Source: Stentor coeruleus
Lineage: Eukaryota > Ciliophora > Heterotrichea > Heterotrichida > Stentoridae
Length of the DNA: 64,000 nucleotides
NCBI GenBank assembly: GCA_001970955.1
Contig: MPUH01000122.1
Coordinates: forward strand, 1 to 64,000
Direction: 5' to 3'
The translations under genes and the position numbers were made by a program. Position 1 is the first letter of the stretch, and the number at the start of each line of letters is the position of its first letter. Positions 54,771 through 64,000 of the stretch are shown piece by piece. The notes under the pieces were generated by a model that saw nothing but the letters and a program-made list of their open reading frames with translations, was not told where the DNA came from and made no database searches.

Positions 54771-56285
54771 GAAAATTATAATAAAAACTATGAATATTAG
54801 ATAAAATACTTTAAAATAAACTCATCTAGATTATCAAAGTTCTTTTTGTGATTTTTTTTTATGTTTATTATTAAGTGCATAAGTCAGAATTTACCCTATG
54901 CGGAGTTTGTGTATTTCAGTCCAAGGTGATGCGAATTTGCATCTAAAATTCTTGTTATCGATTTTTACTGAATAAAATGTCGGGATTTCACCTTTTGTTA
55001 TAGGTAAAAAAATATGGATTTCTATAGACAAGTCACATATTATTTTTGCTTCTTATTTTTTTTTATGTATAAGCTTAGCTTAGATTGGTTTATTAGAGAT
55101 GGGATAAGATTTTAGAATAAATTTTTGAATATATACTTAAGATTATTGATTTTGAATGCAAATGAAGTTTTTAGTTTTTCATTTGATATTGTGATTTCAT
55201 ATGAGTTTAAAGTTAGGACATAAGATTGGTCTTTAAGATTAATATTAACTTTAAAGGTACTGATTTATGATGTTAGGATTTTTATTATGGAAAAATTTAC
55301 TTGAGGCTTCCTGACATGTTCTCCAAGATGGAAAAATGTATTTGAATCTTTTGGAACAAGACTCGGCCCAGTCTGTGAAAGAATTATCAAGCATTTGTTT
55401 TAAGGTTTTAAATAGGACTGAGTAGTTCTCGTTTGTACCTGAAAAATTATTTTTGGGTATGTGAATTTTTAGTGGCCTTGCTTTAGTTTTTCGGTCTTTC
55501 CATAAAGATTGTTCTACATGAAAATTGCTATTCTTACTAAAGAACGATAAATCCACATGGAATTTCTAACACAATATTTATTAACGGCAATAAGACTTCT
55601 TTTTGGATTTTTGATTCAAATAAAACTTCTTATAAAAGGAAATCTTGTCACAAAATATCAGCTGCTAATTCTCTCTAAAATTTTGGTATTGGGCTATAAA
55701 AGTTCAATAGGATTAGCTTTTTGGCTTTTTAAGTTGTTATTTCTTATATTTTTTATATAAGAAAATCGTATTTTAAGCGTAAAAAGTTGGAAAAACTGCG
55801 GTTTAGATTTTAGGTCTTGGAAATTTATTTTGGTTTAGTGGGAATAAGAAAAAAAATACTATTTTTACATGAGAAAATTTGTAGTATCTAGAGAATTAAA
55901 ATAAGTTTTTTGATACAAGAAAAAGATTTTTTGTATTTTTTTATTGTAGTATAAAACTTTTTTATAGTACTCTAGTTAATATTTCTTAACTCTTAACATA
56001 ATTTTTTTTTATCTTCAAGTTATCCTAAATTCTTTGATCCTATCCTAACCCTAACCCAAAACAATATTTTTCTCTAAAACCACCTCCTATCCAGTATTAT
56101 CTATAATAATTTCATTTAAAACCACAAAGCATTTTCTCTCTCACCAGATCCTTTAAACTTAACCCCATATGTTAACCTATACAAAATCCTTTACCATTTT
56201 TACCAACTCCCAATCATATTCAAGATTGCGAAAATCCTATCTAATCCTCACATATAAAAGCACCGGATAAATTTAAACTTATATA
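54771..56285. other. Intergenic region upstream of histone H3
   Basis: About 1.5 kb between the ArfGAP-like gene and histone H3. Two overlapping open stretches lie here on opposite strands (55251-55556 minus, 55557-55760 plus). The first has no ATG near its start; the second is a short hydrophobic frame. Neither is supported. The last 250 bases are pyrimidine- and A-rich and form the H3 leader. Confidence 0.5.
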
Positions 56286-56702
56286 ATGGCTCGTACTAAG
56301 CAAACCGCAAGAAAAACCCCAGCAGGTAAAACCCCAAAAAAGCATTTGGCAACAAAAGCAGCTAAAAAAGTGACTGCCACAAGTACAACATCAGGTGTTA
56401 AAAAACCTCATAGATTTAGACCAGGGACTGTTGCTTTAAGAGAAATCAGAAAATATCAAAAATCCACTGAGCTACTTGTACGCAAACTACCTTTCCAAAG
56501 ACTTGTTAGAGAAATTGCCCAAGAATACAAAACTGACTTGAGATTCCAAAGTTCAGCTGTTTTAGCTTTACAAGAAGCTGCTGAAGCTTATCTTGTTGGA
56601 CTATTTGAAGACACAAATCTTTGTGCTATACATGCTAAGAGAGTGACTATCATGCCAAGAGATATGCAATTAGCCCGTAGGATTAGAGGAGAAAGAGCTT
56701 AA
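56286..56702 (+). CDS. Histone H3, divergent N-terminal tail
   Basis: A 138-codon core nucleosome histone. The globular domain from [21 protein letters not shown] to [17 protein letters not shown] is close to canonical H3. The tail opens [28 protein letters not shown], so K4, K9, K14, K18, K23 and K27 are kept. Ser10 is Thr, Arg17 and Arg26 are Lys, and Ser28 is Val. Two extra residues lie between K27 and the VKKPHR motif, making the mature protein 137 residues rather than 135. Single exon with TAA stop. Probably a bulk or replacement H3; the variant class cannot be told from one copy. Confidence 0.97.
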   Translation: MARTKQTARKTPAGKTPKKHLATKAAKKVTATSTTSGVKKPHRFRPGTVALREIRKYQKSTELLVRKLPFQRLVREIAQEYKTDLRFQSSAVLALQEAAEAYLVGLFEDTNLCAIHAKRVTIMPRDMQLARRIRGERA

Positions 56703-57325
56703 CACTTAATTAAATTTTAAACTCTTTTTTAGAATTTGGACTTTATGATTTTTATGGATTTTTGGTTTGAGATATGAGGATTTTGTAAGAGGATTTAGAT
56801 GTGATAAAGGTTTTGTTAGGGAAGATTTAGATTTGAGATGGTTTAGTTTTAAGGAATTATATATGATTGATGAATGATTTAAGGGGTTGTGTTGGATTTT
56901 TATTAAAAGTTTAGGCTTTGCCGGCAAATTTATATTTTTTGTTAAAAGGATTTTTTTTATGATTTGGTTGGTTGTGAGTTTTTTGAAGTGAGGCTTGTAA
57001 GAAATTCTGTTGTGGTTTGAAGTGTTAAAGGATGTGGGAAAGGATTTTTGGTTTTTTTGTCATTTGGTAAGATGGAAAAAGTTTGACTTTTTTTGGTAAT
57101 AGGATGTTTTAGATTGAATTTAGTTTATTTTATTGTTTATATAAAGTTATGCTTTTGTGGTTAAGTTTAAGATTTAATTGAGTGGTATTTTATAATGAAT
57201 ATTATAGAGATAAGGATTATTGAATGCTATTTTACTGCAAAATTTTTATTTTCTGCTTAAATGCTAGTGAGGTACATCCGACAGAAAATTATAAATAAAG
57301 TTTTAATAATATAAACTTAATCAGC
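56703..57325. other. Convergent intergenic region
   Basis: 3' flanks of histone H3 and of the large receptor gene. T/G-rich on the H3 side. No gene, and no recognised histone 3' stem-loop near 56705-56800. Confidence 0.5.
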
Positions 57326-60300
57326 CTATTTGCTTAACTCAGCATCTTCATTATTCATATTAATCGATGAAATAGCATACTCAGCCCTACTCCTTCCAAA
57401 TTGAAACTTAAACAATATTGTTACCCTCTTATCTTTTTCACTTAAAAGCATTTTCGGAAACCTATTATAAAACAAAATCCCAACAGCCAAAACAACAAAA
57501 AATCCTAAAATCCAAATAATTTCCATATAAACCTTGTCATCAAAAATAAAAGCTATACTAATAATCACATTCCAAAAAGCAAAAACTAGCATAGTATAAA
57601 AAATAACATTAATTCTCATATAATTATAAGGTTTTATAAACAAACTCATAATAATTAGTATACCCAAAACAGCACAATCAAGACTTCCTGCTACAATCTG
57701 ACTATAATCCTTTAACACTTTCTCAATTATTATCAAACTTACTTGAAAAACACTAAAAATCCCTTGAAACAAAGCTTTTGTATTTATATTCAAATTAATA
57801 AGTGTTGTTTCCCATAATGGTTTATAATAAACCGCAAACCATATATAAAATACTAAAGATGCGCATATAAAAATCATCAAGAATTTATGGTAGCTTGTAT
57901 AACAAAAATTATGACAGTCTCTTTGAAGAAAACTTTGGGTTAAATCATCACCAACTCCTTCAATACATACAAAAACTTCCATTAAAGTGCTTATTATAGG
58001 GACAAAGCATATATTTGCTATAAAAGGAATGATATGATGAGTAAAATAATTGAATTTCTTTATAAAATAGTTATTTTCATATGAAATATGGACTTCTTTA
58101 GATATCAAAATACAAATAACAGGCCAAAAGTAACAAAATGCTATAAGGAAATAAGTAATATGCCAGTATTTATCATGTTTGATTATAAAATAGTTTAAAA
58201 AGTCTAAAGCTAGAAATTGATGAATATTTTTTAATACGGTTGAGTGTAGTTTAGTTTGTGGACAAAGGGAGATTATTTGATTTAACCATATGAAAATATA
58301 GAAAATTAGTAATAAATCTGAATCAGAGTATGGTTTTTTGGTTAAAAGATCAGAGAATTGGTTTTGAAATTTCTTCCAAGAAAAGTAACAAGGGACTATT
58401 GACATAATTAGTATTAATATTGAAAATGATAATAAGACAAGTCGACCTTTGGGTGAAGGTATGAGAAAGTTGTTGTCATATCCACATTCAGAAGGCGGCC
58501 TAAAGTTACTTGGGTATTTGATATCACCATTTGGCCATTGGACTGAAGATATAAAAGTGATTGATTGAGAAGAGTATTTATCGATTTCAGCTAATTCTTT
58601 ATAGTACAACGATCCATCTTTATCATTTCTCCTAACTTGATAAAAACTAAAAACACTATTTTGTCTTGAGTTACTATCTCCACTAAAATATATAGATCCA
58701 ATACAGCCTTTAATTCTTAAACTTCTTAAAGTTTTAGCTAAAAAATAAGGATCTTCATAATCATTTCCTGTTGAAAAAATATAAGCTAAAGACTCTTTTA
58801 CTAAAGATACTGTATCATATGTTAAGCACATCATCGATACATCAGGAAATATCATGCTCATTTCTTCATATAATTGTCTTCCTAGTTCCCCATTCCACTC
58901 TTTTATAGAAAAAACAAACGAATTTTCAATTAAACCCAACGTTTTTTCTATTTTTTTTTCATCTTCCTCGGTTTTAAAGTAATTTATAAATTGAAAATCT
59001 CCAGAAATGAAAATAGCATCACCTTTTCTTATCCCGACATCATACAACCCTTCAATAATATGATTAGCATTACTTGCAACTATAAAAAAAACTCTACATC
59101 TGTTGTTTTTAGCTATTTCAAAATAATGCTTATATTTTTCAAAATCGTTCCTTGTATAATTTGCAGGTATAAGACGTGTTTCTATATCATTTACTATATC
59201 AAATTTTATCTTATTAGCGAAATTAATAAAAGTCTCATAGAATTTATAATTCGAATCACTGTCTAAAATGAAAATATTAGCAGCATTCCATCCAAATGCT
59301 TTCATTAATATAAACCCTGTAGAAAAAAGTTCATTAGAAGATGGGCTTAGATTGAAAAACTCAGGGAACACCGTTGCATTATCAATCTCATCATTAGTTG
59401 CAAAAGGGCTGATTTGAGGAATAAAAATATCAAATCCTTTTAAAGTCATAGCATTACCATAAGCTAATGTTCCCCAGATACTAGTAAGATAAACTATTCC
59501 AAGTTTTTTTATTATAGGAGTAAAGCAGTTTATTGATAAATTATAATTATAAAATAAATTCCCACAATCTGTAGGGAAAAGTTCTAAGTAAAAATTTTTA
59601 TAATCTTGATTTTGATTACTTCTCCATACTGCATATTGAGCTCCTAAATACCAATAAGAGAATATAGGGAATGAAATATTTTCTATAAGTTCTGAAGTCC
59701 CATTAGCTATAGACATTGTGATTGGTGTAAGAGTTTCATTTATAATTAAATAGTCAATATTACCTGGGAAAATAATTTTTTTTGTTATATTTAAAGTATT
59801 TGTATATAGACCAACTTCTATTGGATATCTTTGTTGAATGTTTAATAGTTTATATGTATTTAATATATAGTTGTTTGGATATTTTTCTTTTAGGTATTCA
59901 TAGACATTGTTTTTATCATATAAAACATGGGTTTTGTTTAAATCAGAGGATATTGTGTAAATAACGTTTTTTATATGGAGGATATCGTTTTGGAACTGAG
60001 AATCTGAATCTGCCCTTGTTGATTCAGTAAGTATTAAAGCTCCGTCAATTAGTATTTTTTGAGGGCATTTTGTATAGAAAAAAAAATAGTTTCCTGCTTT
60101 TATAAGATTCCTTTCCTGTATAGTTTTTTGTATAGTCAATAAAGAGTTACCACTGTCTATTATTAATAATTTTCTTACCCCTTGAGCTTTTATCATTCTC
60201 CGAATAAGAAAATCAGCATTACTAAAATCTAAATTTTCATCATATGATATTGATGATGTTATTTGATCTTTAAACGTTGAGCTTATTATAGAAGATATTT

Positions 60301-60721
60301 TAATATCTTCATAGTTGCTTGAGTATAGAATACTGAAATCTTTTAGGCCGAAAAATTCAATAACTGATTTTACAGATTCAGCCGCTTTTTCAGTTTTTTG
60401 ATTTATATAAAATCTGTTTGGGAAACTGGTTGAAAAGTTTGGATTTGATAATGTTAAATAAGCAACTTGAAAATAATCAGCTACTTGGTCAATAAGAGAA
60501 GTATATTGGGAATCAAGAGTTATATCGATTATAAGAGAAAAATCTTGGGTTTGAAGAATTGAGATTACAATAGTAAGATCATTTGATGAAAGTTCTACTA
60601 TTGACGAGATTAGTTTAAGTTCTGATAAAAAAAACTTTGGGGTTTTGGTACTGGAAATAAAAATAGTTTCAAGAGTACATTGGGACAAGCTTGAAAGCAT
60701 TAGAATCAACAATGACCTCAT
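57326..60721 (-). CDS. Large receptor with two ligand-binding-like domains and a multi-span membrane region
   Basis: An 1,131-residue membrane protein. A signal peptide (MRSLLILMLSSLSQC) is followed by two regions resembling the bilobed ligand-binding fold of ANF receptors and class C GPCRs. The first is at about 20-270 (SSIVELSSNDLTIVISILQTQ, FYINQKTEKAAESVKSVIEFFGLKDFSILYSS). The second is at about 400-735 (FNLSPSSNELFSTGFILMKAFGWNAANIFILDSDSNYKFYETF, then CRVFFIVASNANHIIEGLYDVGIRKGDAIFISG). A membrane region follows at about 760-1085 with roughly nine hydrophobic segments. A loop with LQRDCHNFCYTSYHKF lies between two of them. The tail is short. It may be a class C GPCR-like sensor or a ciliate-specific receptor; helix count does not fit a simple 7TM. 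Confidence 0.75.
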   Translation of the reverse strand: MRSLLILMLSSLSQCTLETIFISSTKTPKFFLSELKLISSIVELSSNDLTIVISILQTQDFSLIIDITLDSQYTSLIDQVADYFQVAYLTLSNPNFSTSFPNRFYINQKTEKAAESVKSVIEFFGLKDFSILYSSNYEDIKISSIISSTFKDQITSSISYDENLDFSNADFLIRRMIKAQGVRKLLIIDSGNSLLTIQKTIQERNLIKAGNYFFFYTKCPQKILIDGALILTESTRADSDSQFQNDILHIKNVIYTISSDLNKTHVLYDKNNVYEYLKEKYPNNYILNTYKLLNIQQRYPIEVGLYTNTLNITKKIIFPGNIDYLIINETLTPITMSIANGTSELIENISFPIFSYWYLGAQYAVWRSNQNQDYKNFYLELFPTDCGNLFYNYNLSINCFTPIIKKLGIVYLTSIWGTLAYGNAMTLKGFDIFIPQISPFATNDEIDNATVFPEFFNLSPSSNELFSTGFILMKAFGWNAANIFILDSDSNYKFYETFINFANKIKFDIVNDIETRLIPANYTRNDFEKYKHYFEIAKNNRCRVFFIVASNANHIIEGLYDVGIRKGDAIFISGDFQFINYFKTEEDEKKIEKTLGLIENSFVFSIKEWNGELGRQLYEEMSMIFPDVSMMCLTYDTVSLVKESLAYIFSTGNDYEDPYFLAKTLRSLRIKGCIGSIYFSGDSNSRQNSVFSFYQVRRNDKDGSLYYKELAEIDKYSSQSITFISSVQWPNGDIKYPSNFRPPSECGYDNNFLIPSPKGRLVLLSFSILILIMSIVPCYFSWKKFQNQFSDLLTKKPYSDSDLLLIFYIFIWLNQIISLCPQTKLHSTVLKNIHQFLALDFLNYFIIKHDKYWHITYFLIAFCYFWPVICILISKEVHISYENNYFIKKFNYFTHHIIPFIANICFVPIISTLMEVFVCIEGVGDDLTQSFLQRDCHNFCYTSYHKFLMIFICASLVFYIWFAVYYKPLWETTLINLNINTKALFQGIFSVFQVSLIIIEKVLKDYSQIVAGSLDCAVLGILIIMSLFIKPYNYMRINVIFYTMLVFAFWNVIISIAFIFDDKVYMEIIWILGFFVVLAVGILFYNRFPKMLLSEKDKRVTILFKFQFGRSRAEYAISSINMNNEDAELSK

Positions 60722-63371
60722 ATAATTATTTTATGTTTTTAAGGACTTTATGATTATAATGTAGTTTTTATACAAACCCTACACTAAAAACTAGATTTTG
60801 ATTATTTTCAGCTGGCTTATTACATAAAGAAAAAACGCTTACCCTTAATATGAATAAATACTTTCCTATCTACTTATTTCTTACAGATTTTAGAATCATT
60901 TACATCTTTTGAATAAGCAAGCTTATTTTTAATTAGATAAGAATAATTATAATACATTTTTTACAAGAATAAAAAACTTATAGGTCGATATAAAACTAAT
61001 AATAATCAATCATAAAGTCAATTCCGAATACTAACTGAGTTGGTTTTATATAATTATCTCACATATGAAACCTAAATCATAAATAAAATAGTTTGGGAAA
61101 TTTTTAGTCTAAATATCCTTATATTCATATTTTGAGATTTTTAAATTACAATATTTAAGTTTTTTTTTTGGGTATAACTTATTTGTTAGTGTAGTTATTA
61201 TGTGATGATAAGGGTTTTCATATGAGTTTTTTTTATACATAATGATTTTCTGATCTTTAGGAAATTTTGACTTTTTATTATGGGAAGGATAAATATTTTT
61301 GTTATATGCTTGATTATCATTTTAGATAAGTGATTTTGATAACTGTTTATAGAAAAAAAGTGTTGATATGAGCAATTTTAATTGTGGTTTGAGTTTTTGA
61401 AGAGTGCATTTTCAAAATAGTTTTGGGTTTCCAGATTAGAAGAAAGGATTTCTATGAGGAAACTATTAAGAAAATGATATTTTTAAGCATAGGTGGAGTG
61501 TGTATGATTTTTTATTATGCTAATGACTGTTTGGGTTTTTAGTTTTATAAGGAATTTTTAATCATATAAGCCTTAATCATTTTTGAGATTTTTATATTTA
61601 AATTGACATTTATTATTATGTATAAAATGTAATTTTAGATCAATATTAAGTTGTATAAAAATACACAATTATATCGAGAAAGCCTGATAGTTATATCATA
61701 AATACTAATTATTAGAACAGAAAATTAAAAATTATTACATAAAGTAGTACTATATAAACTAATAGAATTAACGGATATAGATTGTGTTATAATTAGCATT
61801 ATTATACCTAAATATAAAAAAGTTTTATTAGGATCACAATTTGTTTATAAATATCAGCTTTGTATTCTGAAAAATATATATTTTTATTAGTTTTAAAATC
61901 TTAGACTCAAAGTTACTTATTAAAACTTAATAGAAATATGATATGATTTATAATTCTTTTGATTATTCTATATATTGTTTATAATATAGTTTTTTAATTC
62001 AAACTTGATAGAAAATTAAATTGATTATGGTATAAAATTTTAAAAAATTATTCAAATTTTATTTCAAAACAATGCTGATTTTTATCACTGTATATAGTAT
62101 AAAGGAAGGTTTAGATGCTAATTTGGCACTTCTTTTAGATTCCTTTCAAACATGATTTTTTGATATAAAAATAAAGTTGGAATTAAATCTTAGCTAAAAG
62201 AAAGTTAATTATTTTATGTACCAAAAAAGTTTATTTGTAATTAAATACAAAGAAAAATGTATGTAGATGAAGTTAGTTATCAGGTAATTTTAATCTTATT
62301 GATTAAAAGAGAATTCAAAAATGCTGGTCAGTTTTTCATATAAGCATTTATATCCACTGTTTTATTTTAAAATGTTTAAATAGTTAAGGTGGCATGGTTT
62401 AAACCTTGTCCGATCGAGGTTTGTTTGTCCTACGATCTCTTTCTTTAGGCAGATTCAGTATATTAAACCACTCGTTATCGCTGATTATGTGACTCTTTAT
62501 TTGGTTCAGAAGGTCTTTACTGTTTCTTTTCTTTAGCGTCAAAATGATGGAGGCAAGTCTTTTATATATAGATGAATTCATTATATTTACTATAAAATTT
62601 TAGGCTTAAGGGAAATTTTTCTTATGCAGTAAGTAAAAATAAATTATTAATTTATGCTTCGGATTAGATTATTGTTGAATATATCAGAAGTTTAAAAATA
62701 ATTTTTTTTTGAATTAATATCATCTAAGTTTTCATTAATGCTTTTTTATTATAAAAAATTGTATAGAAATTATTATATATTTAGCAAGTTGTTTACCACT
62801 TACTTACAGAATTATACCAAATAACATGAAGCAGTTACAGTTTACCAATTTTATCTATCTATACTATAAAGACGTTAAAAATCTTAAATGCCCTATAATC
62901 CAACTAGTTACAGTTTACCAATTTTATCTATCTATACTATAAAGACGTTAAAAATCTTAAATGCCCTATAATCCAACTATAAACTTAAAAAAAAAACACA
63001 CATCCTTCAAAGCTAAATTCTATCAGCAAGTCAATAAATAAAATTCACGACACAACTCTTTATCATAAAAAACGCAAACCGAATTTTAATTATAATTATA
63101 ACCCACAACTTATCTCCAGCACAAAAAACCACTAATCTCAAATTCTAGCCCTCAACCACATATTCTTCATCAAAATTTCCTAAACCTAAACATCCTATCC
63201 ACAACTCTCCATCTAAAAAAAAATCACAAAAATAAACCACTAAACTCTAAAACTTCTTCAAATAAAACTCATCAAAAAAGCACAAATTTCAATACAAAAT
63301 CATCTTCCTCTTTATATCTTAGCATAAAACCCCATCATCATCTTTCAAAACTATTTTCACATAAAAAATAT
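60722..63371. other. Long gene-free AT-rich region
   Basis: About 2.6 kb without a supported gene, the longest such stretch in the window and one of its most AT-rich parts. It is the divergent upstream region of the receptor and of the gene at the right edge. It contains the 73-bp tandem duplication at 62833-62978. A 60-codon minus frame at 62399-62581 starts with ATG but has no recognisable features and is left uncalled. No tRNA was seen. Confidence 0.55.
62833..62978. repeat. 73-bp perfect tandem duplication
   Basis: The block beginning agttacagtttaccaatttt is repeated exactly (62833-62905 and 62906-62978) with no N between. Non-coding. Perfect identity and a length within the range of the N-flanked overlaps suggest an unmarked contig overlap, though a recent duplication is equally consistent with the sequence. 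Confidence 0.9.
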
Positions 63372-64000
63372 ATGGAAGAACCTAGCGGAAAAAAAGTCAA
63401 AGCCCTAATCACTTTATTAATCCTCTTAATCCTAGGTCTTTTCTTCTTAATCCTCTACCTATTCTACCTAATCTCACAACTAATCACAATCCCAGGATCA
63501 ATTTTTATCTTTTTCCTTTGCTTTTACAATCTATCAAAACTAATACTCCAACTTTCTGTTTTCCCAGGTTCCTTCTGGTTATGGAAAAGGTCAATCGAGT
63601 CTCATTTTTGCCGTGAAATGTCCTTACAACTCTTACAAAAAATCCAAGACCTGCGTATTTGCCTTGAAATCCTCCTAGACAAATGCAGCGACTGTGAAAA
63701 AGTTGAGTTTTTCGAAAGAGCCCTTGAAGCTACAACATACGCTAAACGAATGATCTCAACTATCATCGAAACATATGAAATCGAACAGCAAAACAACTCC
63801 ATTACAAAACATGGCTTATCATTATTCATCCTTCTAAAAGAATTCCAAGATTCTCTTCAATCAAGTCGTATTTGTTATATAAACAAATCCTCAACAATCT
63901 GGGATTTCATCGATGAAGCTGTAGAAGATAAAGATTGGCAAAGTCTAGTTTCTGAAGAATATCCTAACAATATATCAATATCAAAAGCACATAGTATATG
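63372..64000 (+). CDS. Membrane protein of unknown family, partial (runs off the window)
   Basis: An open frame of 209 codons from the ATG at 63372 to the window edge without a stop, starting MEEPSGKKVKALITLL. Two hydrophobic segments occupy about residues 10-34 and 38-58. A soluble helical region follows with several cysteines (SHFCREM, RICLEILLDKCSDCEKVEF) and FPGSFWLWKRSIESHF just after the second segment. No family recognised. A single basic cluster before the first helix suggests a cytosolic N-terminus. The 3' end lies outside the window. Confidence 0.7.
   Translation, partial: MEEPSGKKVKALITLLILLILGLFFLILYLFYLISQLITIPGSIFIFFLCFYNLSKLILQLSVFPGSFWLWKRSIESHFCREMSLQLLQKIQDLRICLEILLDKCSDCEKVEFFERALEATTYAKRMISTIIETYEIEQQNNSITKHGLSLFILLKEFQDSLQSSRICYINKSSTIWDFIDEAVEDKDWQSLVSEEYPNNISISKAHSI

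Noticed and set aside
55251-55556. 101-codon minus-strand open stretch with protein-like composition
   Set aside because: Its first codon is GTG, a stop lies just upstream in frame, the first ATG is halfway in, and no 15-16 nt intron links it to another exon. It could be a relic, but is not supported as a gene.
55557-55760. 67-codon hydrophobic plus-strand frame with ATG
   Set aside because: Low-complexity Leu/Ile/Phe composition expected from AT-rich DNA, no recognisable domain, and it sits in a spacer without conserved context.
56036-56065. Telomere-like cctaaccctaaccc run
   Set aside because: Only two imperfect units within a gene leader, with genes on both sides; not a chromosome end.
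62399-62581. 60-codon minus-strand frame MNSSIYKRLASIILTLKKRN
   Set aside because: Has an ATG but no recognisable feature or conserved context in a long AT-rich spacer; plausible by chance.

Overview
The window looks like macronuclear DNA of a ciliate, most likely a heterotrich close to Stentor. It is very AT-rich and gene-dense, and nearly all genes are single uninterrupted frames. The one intron supported (13065-13079) is 15 nt long, a heterotrich hallmark. The standard genetic code fits: about 8,000 consecutive codons of one giant gene contain no in-frame TAA, TAG or TGA, and genes end on TAA, TAG and TGA. Species identity is inference.

Left region (1-8272): a head-to-tail array of MFS sugar-porter genes of two types. 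Type 1 proteins begin MGYKEK and type 2 proteins begin MKYSP. Two type-1 copies are intact (4147-5523, 6896-8272); the other five are decayed, frameshifted or mosaic. Type-2 ends abut type-1 starts with only 4-5 nt between. Middle-left (9277-25550): ribosomal protein uL23, HID1, a CFAP97-like protein, a GNAT acetyltransferase, an acylated EF-hand-like protein, a secreted protein with 48 tandem 13-residue cysteine repeats, a DDX10/Dbp4 helicase, an acylated coiled-coil protein, and an EF-hand gene broken across reading frames.

Centre (26519-50699): one intronless minus-strand gene of about 7,976 codons for a giant secreted or surface repeat protein, interrupted only by assembly joins. Right region (51947-64000): a glutathione peroxidase with an in-frame TGA at the catalytic selenocysteine position and a SECIS-like hairpin in its 3' flank, PPIL2, an ArfGAP-fold protein lacking the arginine finger, a divergent histone H3, a large receptor with two ligand-binding-like domains and about nine membrane segments, and a partial membrane protein running off the edge.

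The genes are mostly unrelated housekeeping, ciliary, signalling and surface functions, so no operon logic is expected. Eight single-N joins occur (6749, 10240, 10394, 12352, 26624, 37203, 40613, 40771). Seven are flanked by near-identical 53-122 bp direct repeats, which marks them as unmerged contig overlaps rather than biology. The main candidates for new biology are the selenoprotein GPx, the cysteine-repeat protein and the giant surface protein.
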